Assembly (NCBI RefSeq): GCF_013377785.1
Contig: NZ_JABXWT010000002.1
Span: 397,143 to 461,142, forward strand
Length of the DNA: 64,000 nucleotides
Source: Ruegeria haliotis
Lineage (GTDB): Bacteria; Pseudomonadota; Alphaproteobacteria; Rhodobacterales; Rhodobacteraceae
Reading direction: 5' to 3'
Under the pieces are notes generated by a model that ran no database searches, had not been told where the DNA came from, and saw nothing but the letters and a program-made list of their open reading frames with translations. Below are positions 1 through 7,514 of the stretch, in pieces; positions within the stretch are counted from its first letter, which is position 1; each line of letters opens with the position of its first letter. Both the position numbers and the translations under genes were made by a program.

Positions 1-135
1 TTACCGCCGCCATCGCCACCGCCGCCATTACCGCCGCCATCGCCACCGCCGCCATTACCGCCGCCATCGCCACCGCCGCCATTACCGCCGCCATCGCCAC
101 CGCCACCATTACCACCGCCATCGCCACCGCCGCCG
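1..135. repeat. 27-bp tandem repeat, five units, inside the glycine-rich gene
   Basis: Five head-to-tail 27-bp units occupy 1-27, 28-54, 55-81, 82-108 and 109-135. The first three are identical; the fourth and fifth carry single substitutions. The unit is a multiple of three, so gain or loss of copies keeps the reading frame and only changes the length of the Gly/Asp/Asn tract. The array may continue beyond the window. Confidence 0.95.
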
Positions 136-539
136 TTCCCTGGGTTGCCACCGTCATTTCCCGGACCACCAGCGTTGCCACCATTGTCTGCAACCGAAGT
201 TCCACCCGGATCCGAGCTCCGATCCTCTCCCCGACGATCAGCTGCGTTTGACAGGCTTGCGGTCGGCAAGTCGGTCAGCAACGCGGCCAGCCCTGGGCAT
301 TGTGCACTTGTAACACTCAGTGTTGTTTCGAAATCGGATCGCTTCTGAAGCCTTTCCAGAAAGCTTGGGGTTACCTGCGCGCAGTCACACAAAGCCGCAT
401 AATCGCCAGAATTGGCAAGATTTCGTGCCGTCTTCCAATTGCAAGTTCCCGGATCAGCAGCCGCACTGCTGATCATGACAATTCCAAAGAAAGGCACAGC
501 TACAATTGCGCCCAGATTCTGTTTCGTACTCGTTAACAT
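1..539 (-). CDS. Secreted glycine-rich repeat protein, 5' part (runs off the window)
   Basis: The reading frame starts at the ATG at 539-537, behind a strong Shine-Dalgarno AGGAGG about 8 nt upstream, and is open to the window edge (179 codons seen). Residues 1-28 form a signal peptide ending near SSAAA. Residues 29 to about 105 have four or five cysteines and no family I recognise. From about residue 115 the protein is low-complexity Gly/Asn/Asp and then enters perfect nine-residue GGGGDGGGN repeats. The repeats and signal peptide suggest an exported or surface protein; function is unknown. The C-terminus lies outside the window, so length and any anchor cannot be judged. Confidence 0.8.
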   Translation of the reverse strand, partial: MLTSTKQNLGAIVAVPFFGIVMISSAAADPGTCNWKTARNLANSGDYAALCDCAQVTPSFLERLQKRSDFETTLSVTSAQCPGLAALLTDLPTASLSNAADRRGEDRSSDPGGTSVADNGGNAGGPGNDGGNPGNGGGGDGGGNGGGGDGGGNGGGGDGGGNGGGGDGGGNGGGGDGGG

Positions 540-732
540 TTCGGCACCTCCTGACAAAAGAAACACCCGACAGCGTCAGGTTCTTCGTTCACGAGATGGC
601 GATCCACCGTGAAGAGCAGATTAAGACTTGTTGAGGATATGTTCATAAATCTCGCGCGCCGGTCGGACACAGTTTGCGAATCTGACACCCTGCCCCATCA
701 AGTCTATGGACACAGTGCTGTGGAAACAGTTA

Positions 733-748
733 TTGAACGGTTGTTCAA
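733..748. promoter_or_regulatory. Inverted repeat TTGAAC-N4-GTTCAA before the SDR gene
   Basis: A perfect 6-bp inverted repeat with a 4-nt spacer lies 21 nt before the ATG at 769, between the putative promoter zone and the ribosome binding site. Its size suits a dimeric repressor such as a TetR-family protein. No regulator gene is adjacent, so the role is inferred from symmetry and position only. Confidence 0.35.
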
Positions 749-768
749 ATCTTTGGGAGGAGTCCACC

Positions 769-1524
769 ATGCACCTGTCCGCCACCGCCGCCCTCATCAC
801 CGGAGGCGCATCTGGTCTGGGCGAGGCCACGGCCCGTCACTTTGCAGCTCAGGGCGCTCAGGTCACGATCCTCGACCGGGATGCGGATCGCGGTCTGCTC
901 GTCGCAAACGAGATTGGTGGGCATTTTGCGCAGACCGACGTCACCGACGAAAGCTCGGTTGCCGCCGCAATCGCCACCGCGACGGACAAAATGGGCAAGA
1001 TTACGGCCACCGTAAACTGCGCAGGTATCGCTAATGGCATCAAAACTGTCGGTAAGGATGGACCGCACCCACTGGACGCGTTTCAGCGCACCATCGACAT
1101 CAATCTGGTCGGCTCCTTCAACGTCTCACGTCTGGCCGCCGTCGAAATGGCAAAGAATGACCCCGAGCCGGACGGCGCGCGCGGCGTGATCATCAATACT
1201 GCCTCGATTGCCGCGTTCGACGGCCAAAAAGGACAAGCCGCCTATGCCGCATCCAAGGGCGGTGTGGTTGGCATGACCCTTCCCATGGCCCGCGATCTGG
1301 CGTCCACCGGAATACGGGTTATGGCCATCGCGCCCGGTATCTTCATGACCCCGATGCTGGCCGGACTGCCCGAAGACGTGCAGCAACAGCTTGCCGCTGA
1401 CGTCCCCAACCCAGCCCGTCTGGGTGATCCGCATGAATACGGACGGCTCGCCGGGTTCATTGTCGAGATGGGTTATCTGAACGGAGAGGTCATCCGCATC
1501 GACGGCGCGCTACGTATGCGCTAA
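769..1524 (+). CDS. SDR-family dehydrogenase, type II 3-hydroxyacyl-CoA dehydrogenase (HSD10-like)
   Basis: A classical short-chain dehydrogenase of 251 residues. It has the NAD-binding TGGASGLG motif at residues 11-18, an NCAG motif, and the catalytic YAASK pair preceded by the conserved Ser in NTASIAAF. The overall pattern, including the C-terminal IRIDGALRM, matches HSD10/type II 3-hydroxyacyl-CoA dehydrogenases, which oxidise short or branched 3-hydroxyacyl-CoA in isoleucine and fatty-acid breakdown. The start at 769 is chosen over an upstream in-frame ATG (706) because GGGAGGAG precedes it. An acetyltransferase follows 9 nt downstream. Substrate is inferred from family, not from the sequence. 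Confidence 0.85.
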   Translation: MHLSATAALITGGASGLGEATARHFAAQGAQVTILDRDADRGLLVANEIGGHFAQTDVTDESSVAAAIATATDKMGKITATVNCAGIANGIKTVGKDGPHPLDAFQRTIDINLVGSFNVSRLAAVEMAKNDPEPDGARGVIINTASIAAFDGQKGQAAYAASKGGVVGMTLPMARDLASTGIRVMAIAPGIFMTPMLAGLPEDVQQQLAADVPNPARLGDPHEYGRLAGFIVEMGYLNGEVIRIDGALRMR

Positions 1525-1533
1525 GCCTTGGGC

Positions 1534-2079
1534 ATGACTGAACGGGAAAAGATGCAAGCAGGCGCGTGGTATAGCTGCCTGGACCCGGAACTTTCCGCGT
1601 TGCGCGCCCAAGCGCGGCGCGCGGTTCATGCGCACGGCACGTGCGATCCGGACACCCGCAGCGATATGGCGTCCGCACTGAAATCCCTGTTCGCCCGCAC
1701 CGGTCAGGACTGTTACCTTGAGGCACCGTTTCACTGTGCCTATGGGTTTAACATTCACCTCGGCGACCGGGTGTATTTCAATACCGGTTGCGTCATTCTG
1801 GATACCGCACCTGTTCAGATCGGCGATGGCACATTGTTCGGACCGAACGCGCATATTTATTGTGCGCAACACGCAAAAGATCCGGACGAACGCGCGCAGG
1901 GTTTGGAAATCGCCCGTCCCGTCACAATCGGCCAAAACGTCTGGGTGGGCGGTGGCGCCATCATCCTGCCCGGCGTCACCATCGGCGACAACGCCATCAT
2001 CGGCGCGGGCAGCGTGGTGACCAAAGATGTGGCGCCCGGTCAGACAGTCGTCGGAAATCCAGCCCGCCCTATTGAGTGA
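1534..2079 (+). CDS. Sugar O-acetyltransferase (maltose/galactoside acetyltransferase type)
   Basis: An acetyl-CoA-dependent sugar acetyltransferase of 181 residues. The N-terminus MTEREKMQAGAWY is the typical Mac domain. The middle and C-terminus form a left-handed beta-helix of hexapeptide repeats (IGDG, IGQNVWVGGGAIILPGV, IGDNAIIGAGSVV). The catalytic histidine is in NAHIYCAQH. Length matches LacA/Maa. ATG 1534 is preferred to the TTG at 1528 because it gives the family N-terminus. It follows the SDR gene by 9 nt and is probably cotranscribed, although no metabolic link is obvious. Confidence 0.9.
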   Translation: MTEREKMQAGAWYSCLDPELSALRAQARRAVHAHGTCDPDTRSDMASALKSLFARTGQDCYLEAPFHCAYGFNIHLGDRVYFNTGCVILDTAPVQIGDGTLFGPNAHIYCAQHAKDPDERAQGLEIARPVTIGQNVWVGGGAIILPGVTIGDNAIIGAGSVVTKDVAPGQTVVGNPARPIE

Positions 2080-2102
2080 GTTTTTCGAAGTCAGGGCTCC
2101 TG

Positions 2103-2154
2103 ACAAAACGTACGTTTTGTACAATCACGCCCGCTCCAAACGTACAATTTGTAC
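2103..2154. other. Palindrome cluster between convergent genes
   Basis: ACAAAACGTACGTTTTGT at 2103-2120 is a perfect 18-bp palindrome without a loop. GTACAA-T-TTGTAC at 2142-2154 is a second near-perfect palindrome sharing the GTACAA half. Both sit between the stop of the acetyltransferase gene and the stop of uup. There is no U-tract, and a loopless palindrome folds poorly as RNA, so protein-binding sites are as likely as a terminator. Confidence 0.6.
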
Positions 2155-3963
2155 TTAAGCGCCTTCAGCCTTCTCTTCGAGCATCAGCCACTCTTCCTCA
2201 GAATTCGACAGTTTCTCGTGCCGCTCGACCAGCGCCTCGGTCGCCTTTTGAAACTTGACCGGCTCGCGCGTGAACAGCGCAGGGTCGGACATCAACTCCT
2301 CAAGCTTGGCAATCTCGGCCTCCAGTCGCGCAATCTCGGCCGGCAGTTTTTCAAGCCGGTGCTTTTCCGAGAATGACAGACCGGTTTTGGGCTTAGTATC
2401 CTGCTTTATCTTTGACTTGGAAGTTTTTGTTTTCTCTTCTTTATCTCCGACCACATCGCCACGCTGCGCAATGTAATCTGACCACCCGCCCGCATAAACC
2501 GTGGCCCGGCCATTGCCCTCCATTGCAATGGTCGTCGTGGCCACGCGGTCCAGAAAATCCCGGTCGTGGCTGACCAGCAGAACCGTGCCATCATAGTCGT
2601 CCAACAACTCTTGCAACAGGTCCAGCGTCTCGACATCCAGATCGTTTGTCGGTTCGTCCAGCACCAGCAGATTGGAAGATTTCGCCATCAACTTGGCCAG
2701 TAGTAACCGCGCTTTTTCGCCACCTGACAAGGACTTAACAGCCGCTCTGGCCTGCCCTTCATCAAACAGAAACTCTTTGAGATAGCCTACAACATGCTTG
2801 GGTTGCCCACCGACCATGATCTGATCGGCCTTGCCCGAAACGCGCATCTCGGGATCACCGGTCAGGCTGTCCCAAAGGCTCATCTCAGGGTCCAGTTGTG
2901 CCCGCGCCTGATCAAACACCGCGACCTCCAGATTGGTCCCGAGGGTCACTGAACCTTCATCCGGAGCCTCTTGCCCCAGCAGCATCTTCAGCAATGTCGT
3001 TTTGCCAACCCCATTGGGGCCGACAAAGGCCACGCGATCCCCACGTTGGGCCATCAGGTCAAAGTTGCGCACGATCTGCTGGTCACCAAACGTTTTCGAG
3101 AGGCCCTTAGCTTCAATCACCTTACGTCCGGATTTCGGACTAGATTCCAAAGCCATAGCGGCAGCTCCCTGCCGCTTGATCTGGGACGCCCGCTCAGCTC
3201 GCAACGCCTGTAGCGCACGTACGCGCCCCTGATTGCGCTTACGCCGCGCACTGATGCCTTCGACGGCCCAACGGGCCTCGGATTTGATCAATCGGTTCAA
3301 CTTGTGCCGCTGCTGATCTTCCTCGTCCCACACCTTGTCGCGCCAGGTTTCAAAGGCCTCGAACCCCTGCTCGTGCCTTCTAACGGCACCTCGGTCAATC
3401 CACAGGGTCGCGCGGGTCAACGCGCGCAGGAACGCCCGGTCGTGTGAAATCAGAACAAAGGCCGCCCGCGTCGCACCCAGCTCTCGCTCAAGCCACGCAA
3501 TGGCTTCGATGTCCAGATGGTTGGTCGGTTCATCCAACAACATAAGATCCGGCGCTTCGGCCATCAACTTGGCCAGCGCCGCGCGCCGCCGTTCCCCGCC
3601 CGAGGCTGTTTCGATCGCGCGGGACGGATCGAACTTCAAACCCTCTCCGGCACGTTCAACCTTGTACAGCTCGCCAGGTTCCAAGCCGCTCGACGCATAA
3701 TCGCCTAACGTCGCGAATCCCTCCATGCTGGGATCTTGCTCCATGTACCCAACGGATTTCCCCGGCGGAATCACGGTATCGCCCCGATCAGGTTCAACCA
3801 GGCCCGCCATCACTTTCATCAGCGTGGATTTACCCGAGCCATTGCGCCCGACCAGCGCCACGCGATCACCCGGCTGGACCACAAGATCCAAATCGGAAAA
3901 CACCGGATCACCCCCGAAGGTCAGGGAAATGCCGGACATCTGTAACAAAGGAATTCTCGCCAT
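2155..3963 (-). CDS. uup: ABC-F family ATPase (Uup type)
   Basis: A 602-residue soluble protein with two ABC cassettes and no membrane segments. Cassette 1 has Walker A GRNGSGKST, signature SGGERRR and Walker B LMLLDEPTNHLD. Cassette 2 has GPNGVGKTT, LSGGEKAR and LLVLDEPTNDLD. A basic linker joins them, and the C-terminal roughly 80 residues (LEKLPAEIARLEAEI onward) form the coiled coil typical of Uup. ABC-F proteins act on ribosomes or, for Uup, on branched DNA and ribosome assembly. The gene is convergent with the acetyltransferase and is followed by the palindrome cluster. Confidence 0.9.
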   Translation of the reverse strand: MARIPLLQMSGISLTFGGDPVFSDLDLVVQPGDRVALVGRNGSGKSTLMKVMAGLVEPDRGDTVIPPGKSVGYMEQDPSMEGFATLGDYASSGLEPGELYKVERAGEGLKFDPSRAIETASGGERRRAALAKLMAEAPDLMLLDEPTNHLDIEAIAWLERELGATRAAFVLISHDRAFLRALTRATLWIDRGAVRRHEQGFEAFETWRDKVWDEEDQQRHKLNRLIKSEARWAVEGISARRKRNQGRVRALQALRAERASQIKRQGAAAMALESSPKSGRKVIEAKGLSKTFGDQQIVRNFDLMAQRGDRVAFVGPNGVGKTTLLKMLLGQEAPDEGSVTLGTNLEVAVFDQARAQLDPEMSLWDSLTGDPEMRVSGKADQIMVGGQPKHVVGYLKEFLFDEGQARAAVKSLSGGEKARLLLAKLMAKSSNLLVLDEPTNDLDVETLDLLQELLDDYDGTVLLVSHDRDFLDRVATTTIAMEGNGRATVYAGGWSDYIAQRGDVVGDKEEKTKTSKSKIKQDTKPKTGLSFSEKHRLEKLPAEIARLEAEIAKLEELMSDPALFTREPVKFQKATEALVERHEKLSNSEEEWLMLEEKAEGA

Positions 3964-4003
3964 GTCTGCCAGCTAAACCGGCAGGAACAAGGCGTCAACG
4001 CCC

Positions 4004-4031
4004 CGGCTTCACCTTTTCAAAAATACTCAAT
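4004..4031 (-). repeat. Degenerate copy of the dispersed tail repeat, downstream of olsB
   Basis: Read on the minus strand, this reads GAGTATTTTTGAAAAGGTGAAG just after the olsB stop. It resembles the tail TATTTTTRGCCAGATGAAG found near 18.7, 18.8 and 35.3 kb. No hairpin comparable to the other copies stands beside it, so it is a weak member of the family. Confidence 0.4.
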
Positions 4032-4772
4032 CTAACTTGCCACTACGCGCAACAGACGTTTGCGTGCCGAGGGAATCGCCCGAACCTCAAGCCCGGTAAA
4101 GACATGCAGCGTGTTCATGTGCCGGTCCACCACCGCATGATCGCTGACCCACCCGCCCATCATCAAATAAGTACGTAGCAGCGGTGGCATCCGTAGCATC
4201 GCTTTTTTTGCATCCGGACGCCGGCGCAACCGCGCAGCAAAACGAAACACATCCGGGGCCTTAACTCGCGGCAACCAGCGGCTTGGGCCCAGATGCCGGT
4301 GCTTGAGCATGGCAAAGGCATCCAAGTATTCGGTCGTTTCAATCCCGGCGAAAGAAGAACAGCCAAACAGCATTTCCACCTTGTTATGATCCACATAAGC
4401 AGTCATCGCGCCCCATGCGACGCGCAAAATATCTGGATCCGTCCAATCCGGATGAATGCAGAACCGGCCCATTTCCACCATACGCCCGCTGAAATCCTCA
4501 AGGGTCGACAGATCGTAGAACTGTGCTGAATAGCTGCGACCAACCTCCCCCCCATGCTCCATGGCCAGCATGCGAAAGCAGCACACCAATTGTCCCTCTG
4601 CGCGCATATCCTCGATCAGGATATGCGCGCAGATCGAGTCAAAGACGTCCTGATCCAGGTCTTCGGTACCAAAGGCCAGCGATCGCAACCGCTGCGCCTC
4701 TGCCAAATCAAGGGCAGACCGCGCCAAACGAGCCCGATACCGCCCTTTGTTCAACAAAACTGCCATTACCAT
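4032..4772 (-). CDS. olsB: Ornithine N-acyltransferase OlsB (lyso-ornithine lipid synthesis)
   Basis: A 246-residue acyl-ACP-dependent acyltransferase of the hemolysin-like/GNAT type. Family features are RSLAFG near residue 30, VEMGRFCIHPDW and the core around LFGCSSF, followed by a basic LRRRPDAKKA segment and a C-terminal PPLLRTYLMMGG block. OlsB transfers a 3-hydroxyacyl chain from ACP to ornithine, the first step to phosphate-free ornithine lipids in the outer membrane. ATG 4772 has GGAGG 8 nt upstream; ATG 4766 is an alternative. OlsA, which would finish the lipid, is not in the window. Confidence 0.87.
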   Translation of the reverse strand: MVMAVLLNKGRYRARLARSALDLAEAQRLRSLAFGTEDLDQDVFDSICAHILIEDMRAEGQLVCCFRMLAMEHGGEVGRSYSAQFYDLSTLEDFSGRMVEMGRFCIHPDWTDPDILRVAWGAMTAYVDHNKVEMLFGCSSFAGIETTEYLDAFAMLKHRHLGPSRWLPRVKAPDVFRFAARLRRRPDAKKAMLRMPPLLRTYLMMGGWVSDHAVVDRHMNTLHVFTGLEVRAIPSARKRLLRVVAS

Positions 4773-4872
4773 GGTCGCATCCTCCGAGGTTGCCGACCCG
4801 TTTTCGCCATCGCGGTTTCCTTATCACACGCCGGGTGACGGTCGTGTGAACATAACGAGGCGAAGCTACGAT

Positions 4873-5346
4873 TTAGTTGGCACCCGGAATATTCGCCGGA
4901 TTGAAGTTACCGATATTGCCCAGCAGCTGACGCAGGAATCCTTTGTCCTGAACGCTGGAATCGGTCACACGGCGTTCGAGCGGAATAACGATTCCATCCT
5001 CAAGACCGAAGCGTTCGATGTTTCGAACAACACCACGTTGATCGAAACTGATCGCCACCAGTTCACGCGAAACGACTTGGGGTTTTTTCGGACCATAGTG
5101 ACGGATACGCGACCGGACATAATAATAGCCGGAATCCTGCACGACGCCGGATGCGCTTGGCGCTCCTATCGCTTCGACCACACTGTCGCGCGTGTCTTTG
5201 CCGACCTGAATTTCAGCCAAGTCTTCAGAGGGCGGCACATAGCCGTGATTCTTGTAAATCGGAGTACACGCCCCGAGCGCCGCCAGGCAGGCAACAAAGA
5301 CGAGCGATTTCGTCGTCGATTTCGACCTGATTACTACCTTCAACAT
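4873..5346 (-). CDS. bamE: BamE (SmpA/OmlA) outer-membrane assembly lipoprotein
   Basis: A 157-residue lipoprotein with a basic N-terminus, hydrophobic core and lipobox LGAC with the lipidated cysteine at residue 27. The BamE/SmpA fold is recognisable from VGKDTRDSVVEAIGAPS and the following YYVRSR strand. It is a lipoprotein subunit of the BAM complex that folds beta-barrel proteins. An in-frame ATG exists at 5415, but the start at 5346 has a GAGGG ribosome site and puts the signal at the N-terminus. It is divergent from the yceD-type gene. Confidence 0.88.
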   Translation of the reverse strand: MLKVVIRSKSTTKSLVFVACLAALGACTPIYKNHGYVPPSEDLAEIQVGKDTRDSVVEAIGAPSASGVVQDSGYYYVRSRIRHYGPKKPQVVSRELVAISFDQRGVVRNIERFGLEDGIVIPLERRVTDSSVQDKGFLRQLLGNIGNFNPANIPGAN

Positions 5347-5430
5347 GCGCACCCTCTTGCCTTGGCCTCTTGCGGCTTCTATCCGATTACAGAAACCGCT
5401 GCCACGGTTCAACACAGGAAAGGCTCACGG

Positions 5431-5967
5431 ATGAGCAACGTTACATCATTGCGGGTGGCCGACCTGCCCCAAAATGCCCCGACCCCCTTTGGCCTGCGCC
5501 CTGAAACCAAGGCGCTGGAGGCTATAAAGAACGATCTGGGGTTGCTTGGATTACGCAAGCTCAGTTTTGTAGGCGACGTCCGCGCACAGGGAAAACGGGA
5601 TTGGATTCTGACGGGCAAGCTGGGTGCAACCGTCATTCAACCTTGTGTGGTGACGTTGGAGCCGGTCACGACTCGGATCGATATACCGGTGTCCCGCGTT
5701 TTTATGGCCGACTGGGCCGACCCCGATGAGCCTGATTTCGAGATCCCCGAAGGAGACGAGACCGAGCCTTTGGGCCCGGAAATCGACCCTGAACAAGTTA
5801 TGATCGAAGCGCTGTCACTGGCACTGCCGCAATATCCGCGCAAGGACGACGCTGAATTGGCGCAGGCCGGCTATACCGAACCGGGCAAAAAGGCGATGAC
5901 AGACGAGGACGTCAAACCCTTTGCTGGATTGGCGGGATTGCGCGACTCTTTGAAAAAAGACGAGTGA
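5431..5967 (+). CDS. DUF177 (YceD) family protein
   Basis: A 178-residue acidic protein of the YceD/DUF177 family, which in many bacteria sits directly before rpmF and is linked to 23S rRNA maintenance or large-subunit assembly. Family features are the core VTLEPVTTRIDIPVSRVF, with its preceding CVV, and an acidic tail. The open frame extends upstream to 4747, but that part is antisense to bamE; ATG 5431 is the sensible start. The order yceD-rpmF-plsX-fabH is conserved in proteobacteria. Confidence 0.85.
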   Translation: MSNVTSLRVADLPQNAPTPFGLRPETKALEAIKNDLGLLGLRKLSFVGDVRAQGKRDWILTGKLGATVIQPCVVTLEPVTTRIDIPVSRVFMADWADPDEPDFEIPEGDETEPLGPEIDPEQVMIEALSLALPQYPRKDDAELAQAGYTEPGKKAMTDEDVKPFAGLAGLRDSLKKDE

Positions 5968-6061
5968 CAGGGGTTTGAATTCCTGTCATAGCAGGCGGTC
6001 AGAAAAATCGCTTGAACATGTCGAGAATCGCAGTATTTTCGCGCGCTCAACGGAATTTGGG

Positions 6062-6090
6062 TTGGACATTGCGGGGCTCGTCCCCTAAAC
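6062..6090 (+). promoter_or_regulatory. Candidate sigma-70 promoter for rpmF
   Basis: TTGGAC at 6062-6067 and CTAAAC at 6085-6090 are separated by 17 nt, in the 206-nt gap before rpmF. The hexamers are imperfect. The gap between yceD and rpmF suggests that rpmF-plsX-fabH can be transcribed on its own. Confidence 0.35.
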
Positions 6091-6173
6091 GCGCGTCAAA
6101 CCACGAGAAACACGAAGAATGAAACCCGGTCAGCAGCGAATCTGCCGACCCTTAGTAGACAAAGGTTGAGACC

Positions 6174-6380
6174 ATGGCTGTCCAACAGAACAAAGTTTCC
6201 AAGTCGCGCCGCAACAATCGCCGTGCACATGACGCTCTGGTTGCTGCAAACCCGAACGAGTGCGCCAACTGCGGTGAGTTGAAGCGCCCGCATCACGTGT
6301 GTGCATCCTGCGGCCACTATGATGATCGTGAAGTCGTCGCACAGGCCGACGAAATCGACCTGGACGAAGACGCGGCCTAA
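6174..6380 (+). CDS. rpmF: 50S ribosomal protein bL32
   Basis: A 68-residue protein starting [19 protein letters not shown], the bL32 N-terminus, with a zinc-ribbon CANC-N13-CASC. The C-terminus is acidic, as in alphaproteobacterial L32. Being the zinc-binding (C+) form, it holds metal in the large subunit. An AAAGG ribosome site precedes it. It sits between yceD and plsX as in many genomes. Confidence 0.97.
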   Translation: MAVQQNKVSKSRRNNRRAHDALVAANPNECANCGELKRPHHVCASCGHYDDREVVAQADEIDLDEDAA

Positions 6381-6404
6381 ACCTGATTGAGCGCAGGCCA
6401 AGGC

Positions 6405-7493
6405 ATGACTGAACAACCCACGCACGCCGGACGGATCACCATCTCGGTTGACGCAATGGGTGGGGACGCCGGTCCTTCAGTTGTTGTGGCAGGCCTTGCG
6501 CAATCGGCCAAGAAGAACTCCGATATCGGGTTTCTGCTGCACGGTCCTGAAAAAGTGCTGCGTAAGTTAGTCGCTAAACGACGTGTCCTAGAGGGACGCG
6601 TCGTTTTTCGTGATTGCACGGACGTTGTCACGATGGAGGACAAACCAAGTCAGGTTGTCCGCAACGGCAAGCAAACCTCGATGTGGTCCACGCTGGAAGC
6701 CGTCCGTCAAGGCGAAGCTCATGGAGCAGTGTCCTGCGGCAATACCGGTGCGTTGATGGCGCTGTCGATGATGCGCTTGCGCAAACTGCCGGGTGTGAAC
6801 CGCCCGGCCATCGCGATTCTGTGGCCGTCACGCAACCCGCATGGCTTTAACGTGATGCTGGATGTCGGCGCAGATGTGCGTGCCGATGCCAAGGATCTGC
6901 TGCAATACGCACTTATGGGCGCCTCTTACGCCCGCAACGGGATGGCCTTGAACCGCCCGCGTATCGGCCTGCTCAATGTCGGAACCGAAGAACATAAGGG
7001 GCGCGCCGAGTTGAAGGAAGCGCACGGCATGATCTCGGATTTTGCAGGTCCGGCGAATTTCGATTTTGTGGGCTTTGTCGAAGGCAGCGACATTCCTGGC
7101 GACAAGGCGGATGTCATTGTCACCGACGGATTTACCGGCAACGTCGCCATCAAAACTGGCGAAGGCACCGCCAGCCTGATCGGTGATCTGCTGCGCGAGG
7201 CGTTCAAATACACGCCACTGTCGCGCCTGGCCTCAATTTTGGCGATCACCTCGCTACAGCGCCTGAAAAAGCGTATTGATCCACGCCGCGTGAACGGCGG
7301 TGTGTTTTTGGGCCTGAACGGAACGGTAGTGAAATCGCACGGTGGTGCGGATGCAACTGGCGTGTCGGCGGCGGTCAAATTAGCCTTTACGCTGGCTCAA
7401 TCAGGTTTCGCCGAAAAGTTGGCGGCACGGGTTGCATCCACTGCCCAGCTTGCACAAGATGCCGCGCAGGCTGCGCCGCAGACAGATAAATAA
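6405..7493 (+). CDS. plsX: Phosphate acyltransferase PlsX
   Basis: A 362-residue enzyme making acyl-phosphate from acyl-ACP, the first step of the PlsX/PlsY route to phosphatidic acid. The N-terminal ISVDAMGGDAGP and SCGNTGALMA, then LLNVGTEEHKG and VTDGFTGNVAIKT, are hallmark PlsX blocks. An upstream TTG (6387) is in frame, but ATG 6405 gives the usual N-terminus. It is 24 nt after rpmF and 21 nt before fabH, so it is operonic with both. The protein is peripheral to the inner membrane. Confidence 0.96.
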   Translation: MTEQPTHAGRITISVDAMGGDAGPSVVVAGLAQSAKKNSDIGFLLHGPEKVLRKLVAKRRVLEGRVVFRDCTDVVTMEDKPSQVVRNGKQTSMWSTLEAVRQGEAHGAVSCGNTGALMALSMMRLRKLPGVNRPAIAILWPSRNPHGFNVMLDVGADVRADAKDLLQYALMGASYARNGMALNRPRIGLLNVGTEEHKGRAELKEAHGMISDFAGPANFDFVGFVEGSDIPGDKADVIVTDGFTGNVAIKTGEGTASLIGDLLREAFKYTPLSRLASILAITSLQRLKKRIDPRRVNGGVFLGLNGTVVKSHGGADATGVSAAVKLAFTLAQSGFAEKLAARVASTAQLAQDAAQAAPQTDK

Positions 7494-7514
7494 CAAAAAA
7501 GGCAGTACCCCAAC

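Noticed and set aside
1..135. Possible CRISPR array in the 27-bp repeats
   Set aside because: Units are directly adjacent without spacers and lie in an open frame coding for Gly/Asp/Asn repeats.
609..1034. 141-codon plus-strand frame rich in Arg
   Set aside because: It overlaps the SDR gene in another frame and has the composition of a G+C-rich shadow frame.
4747..5430. N-terminal extension of the DUF177 protein
   Set aside because: It is antisense to bamE and lacks family similarity; ATG 5431 fits the family.
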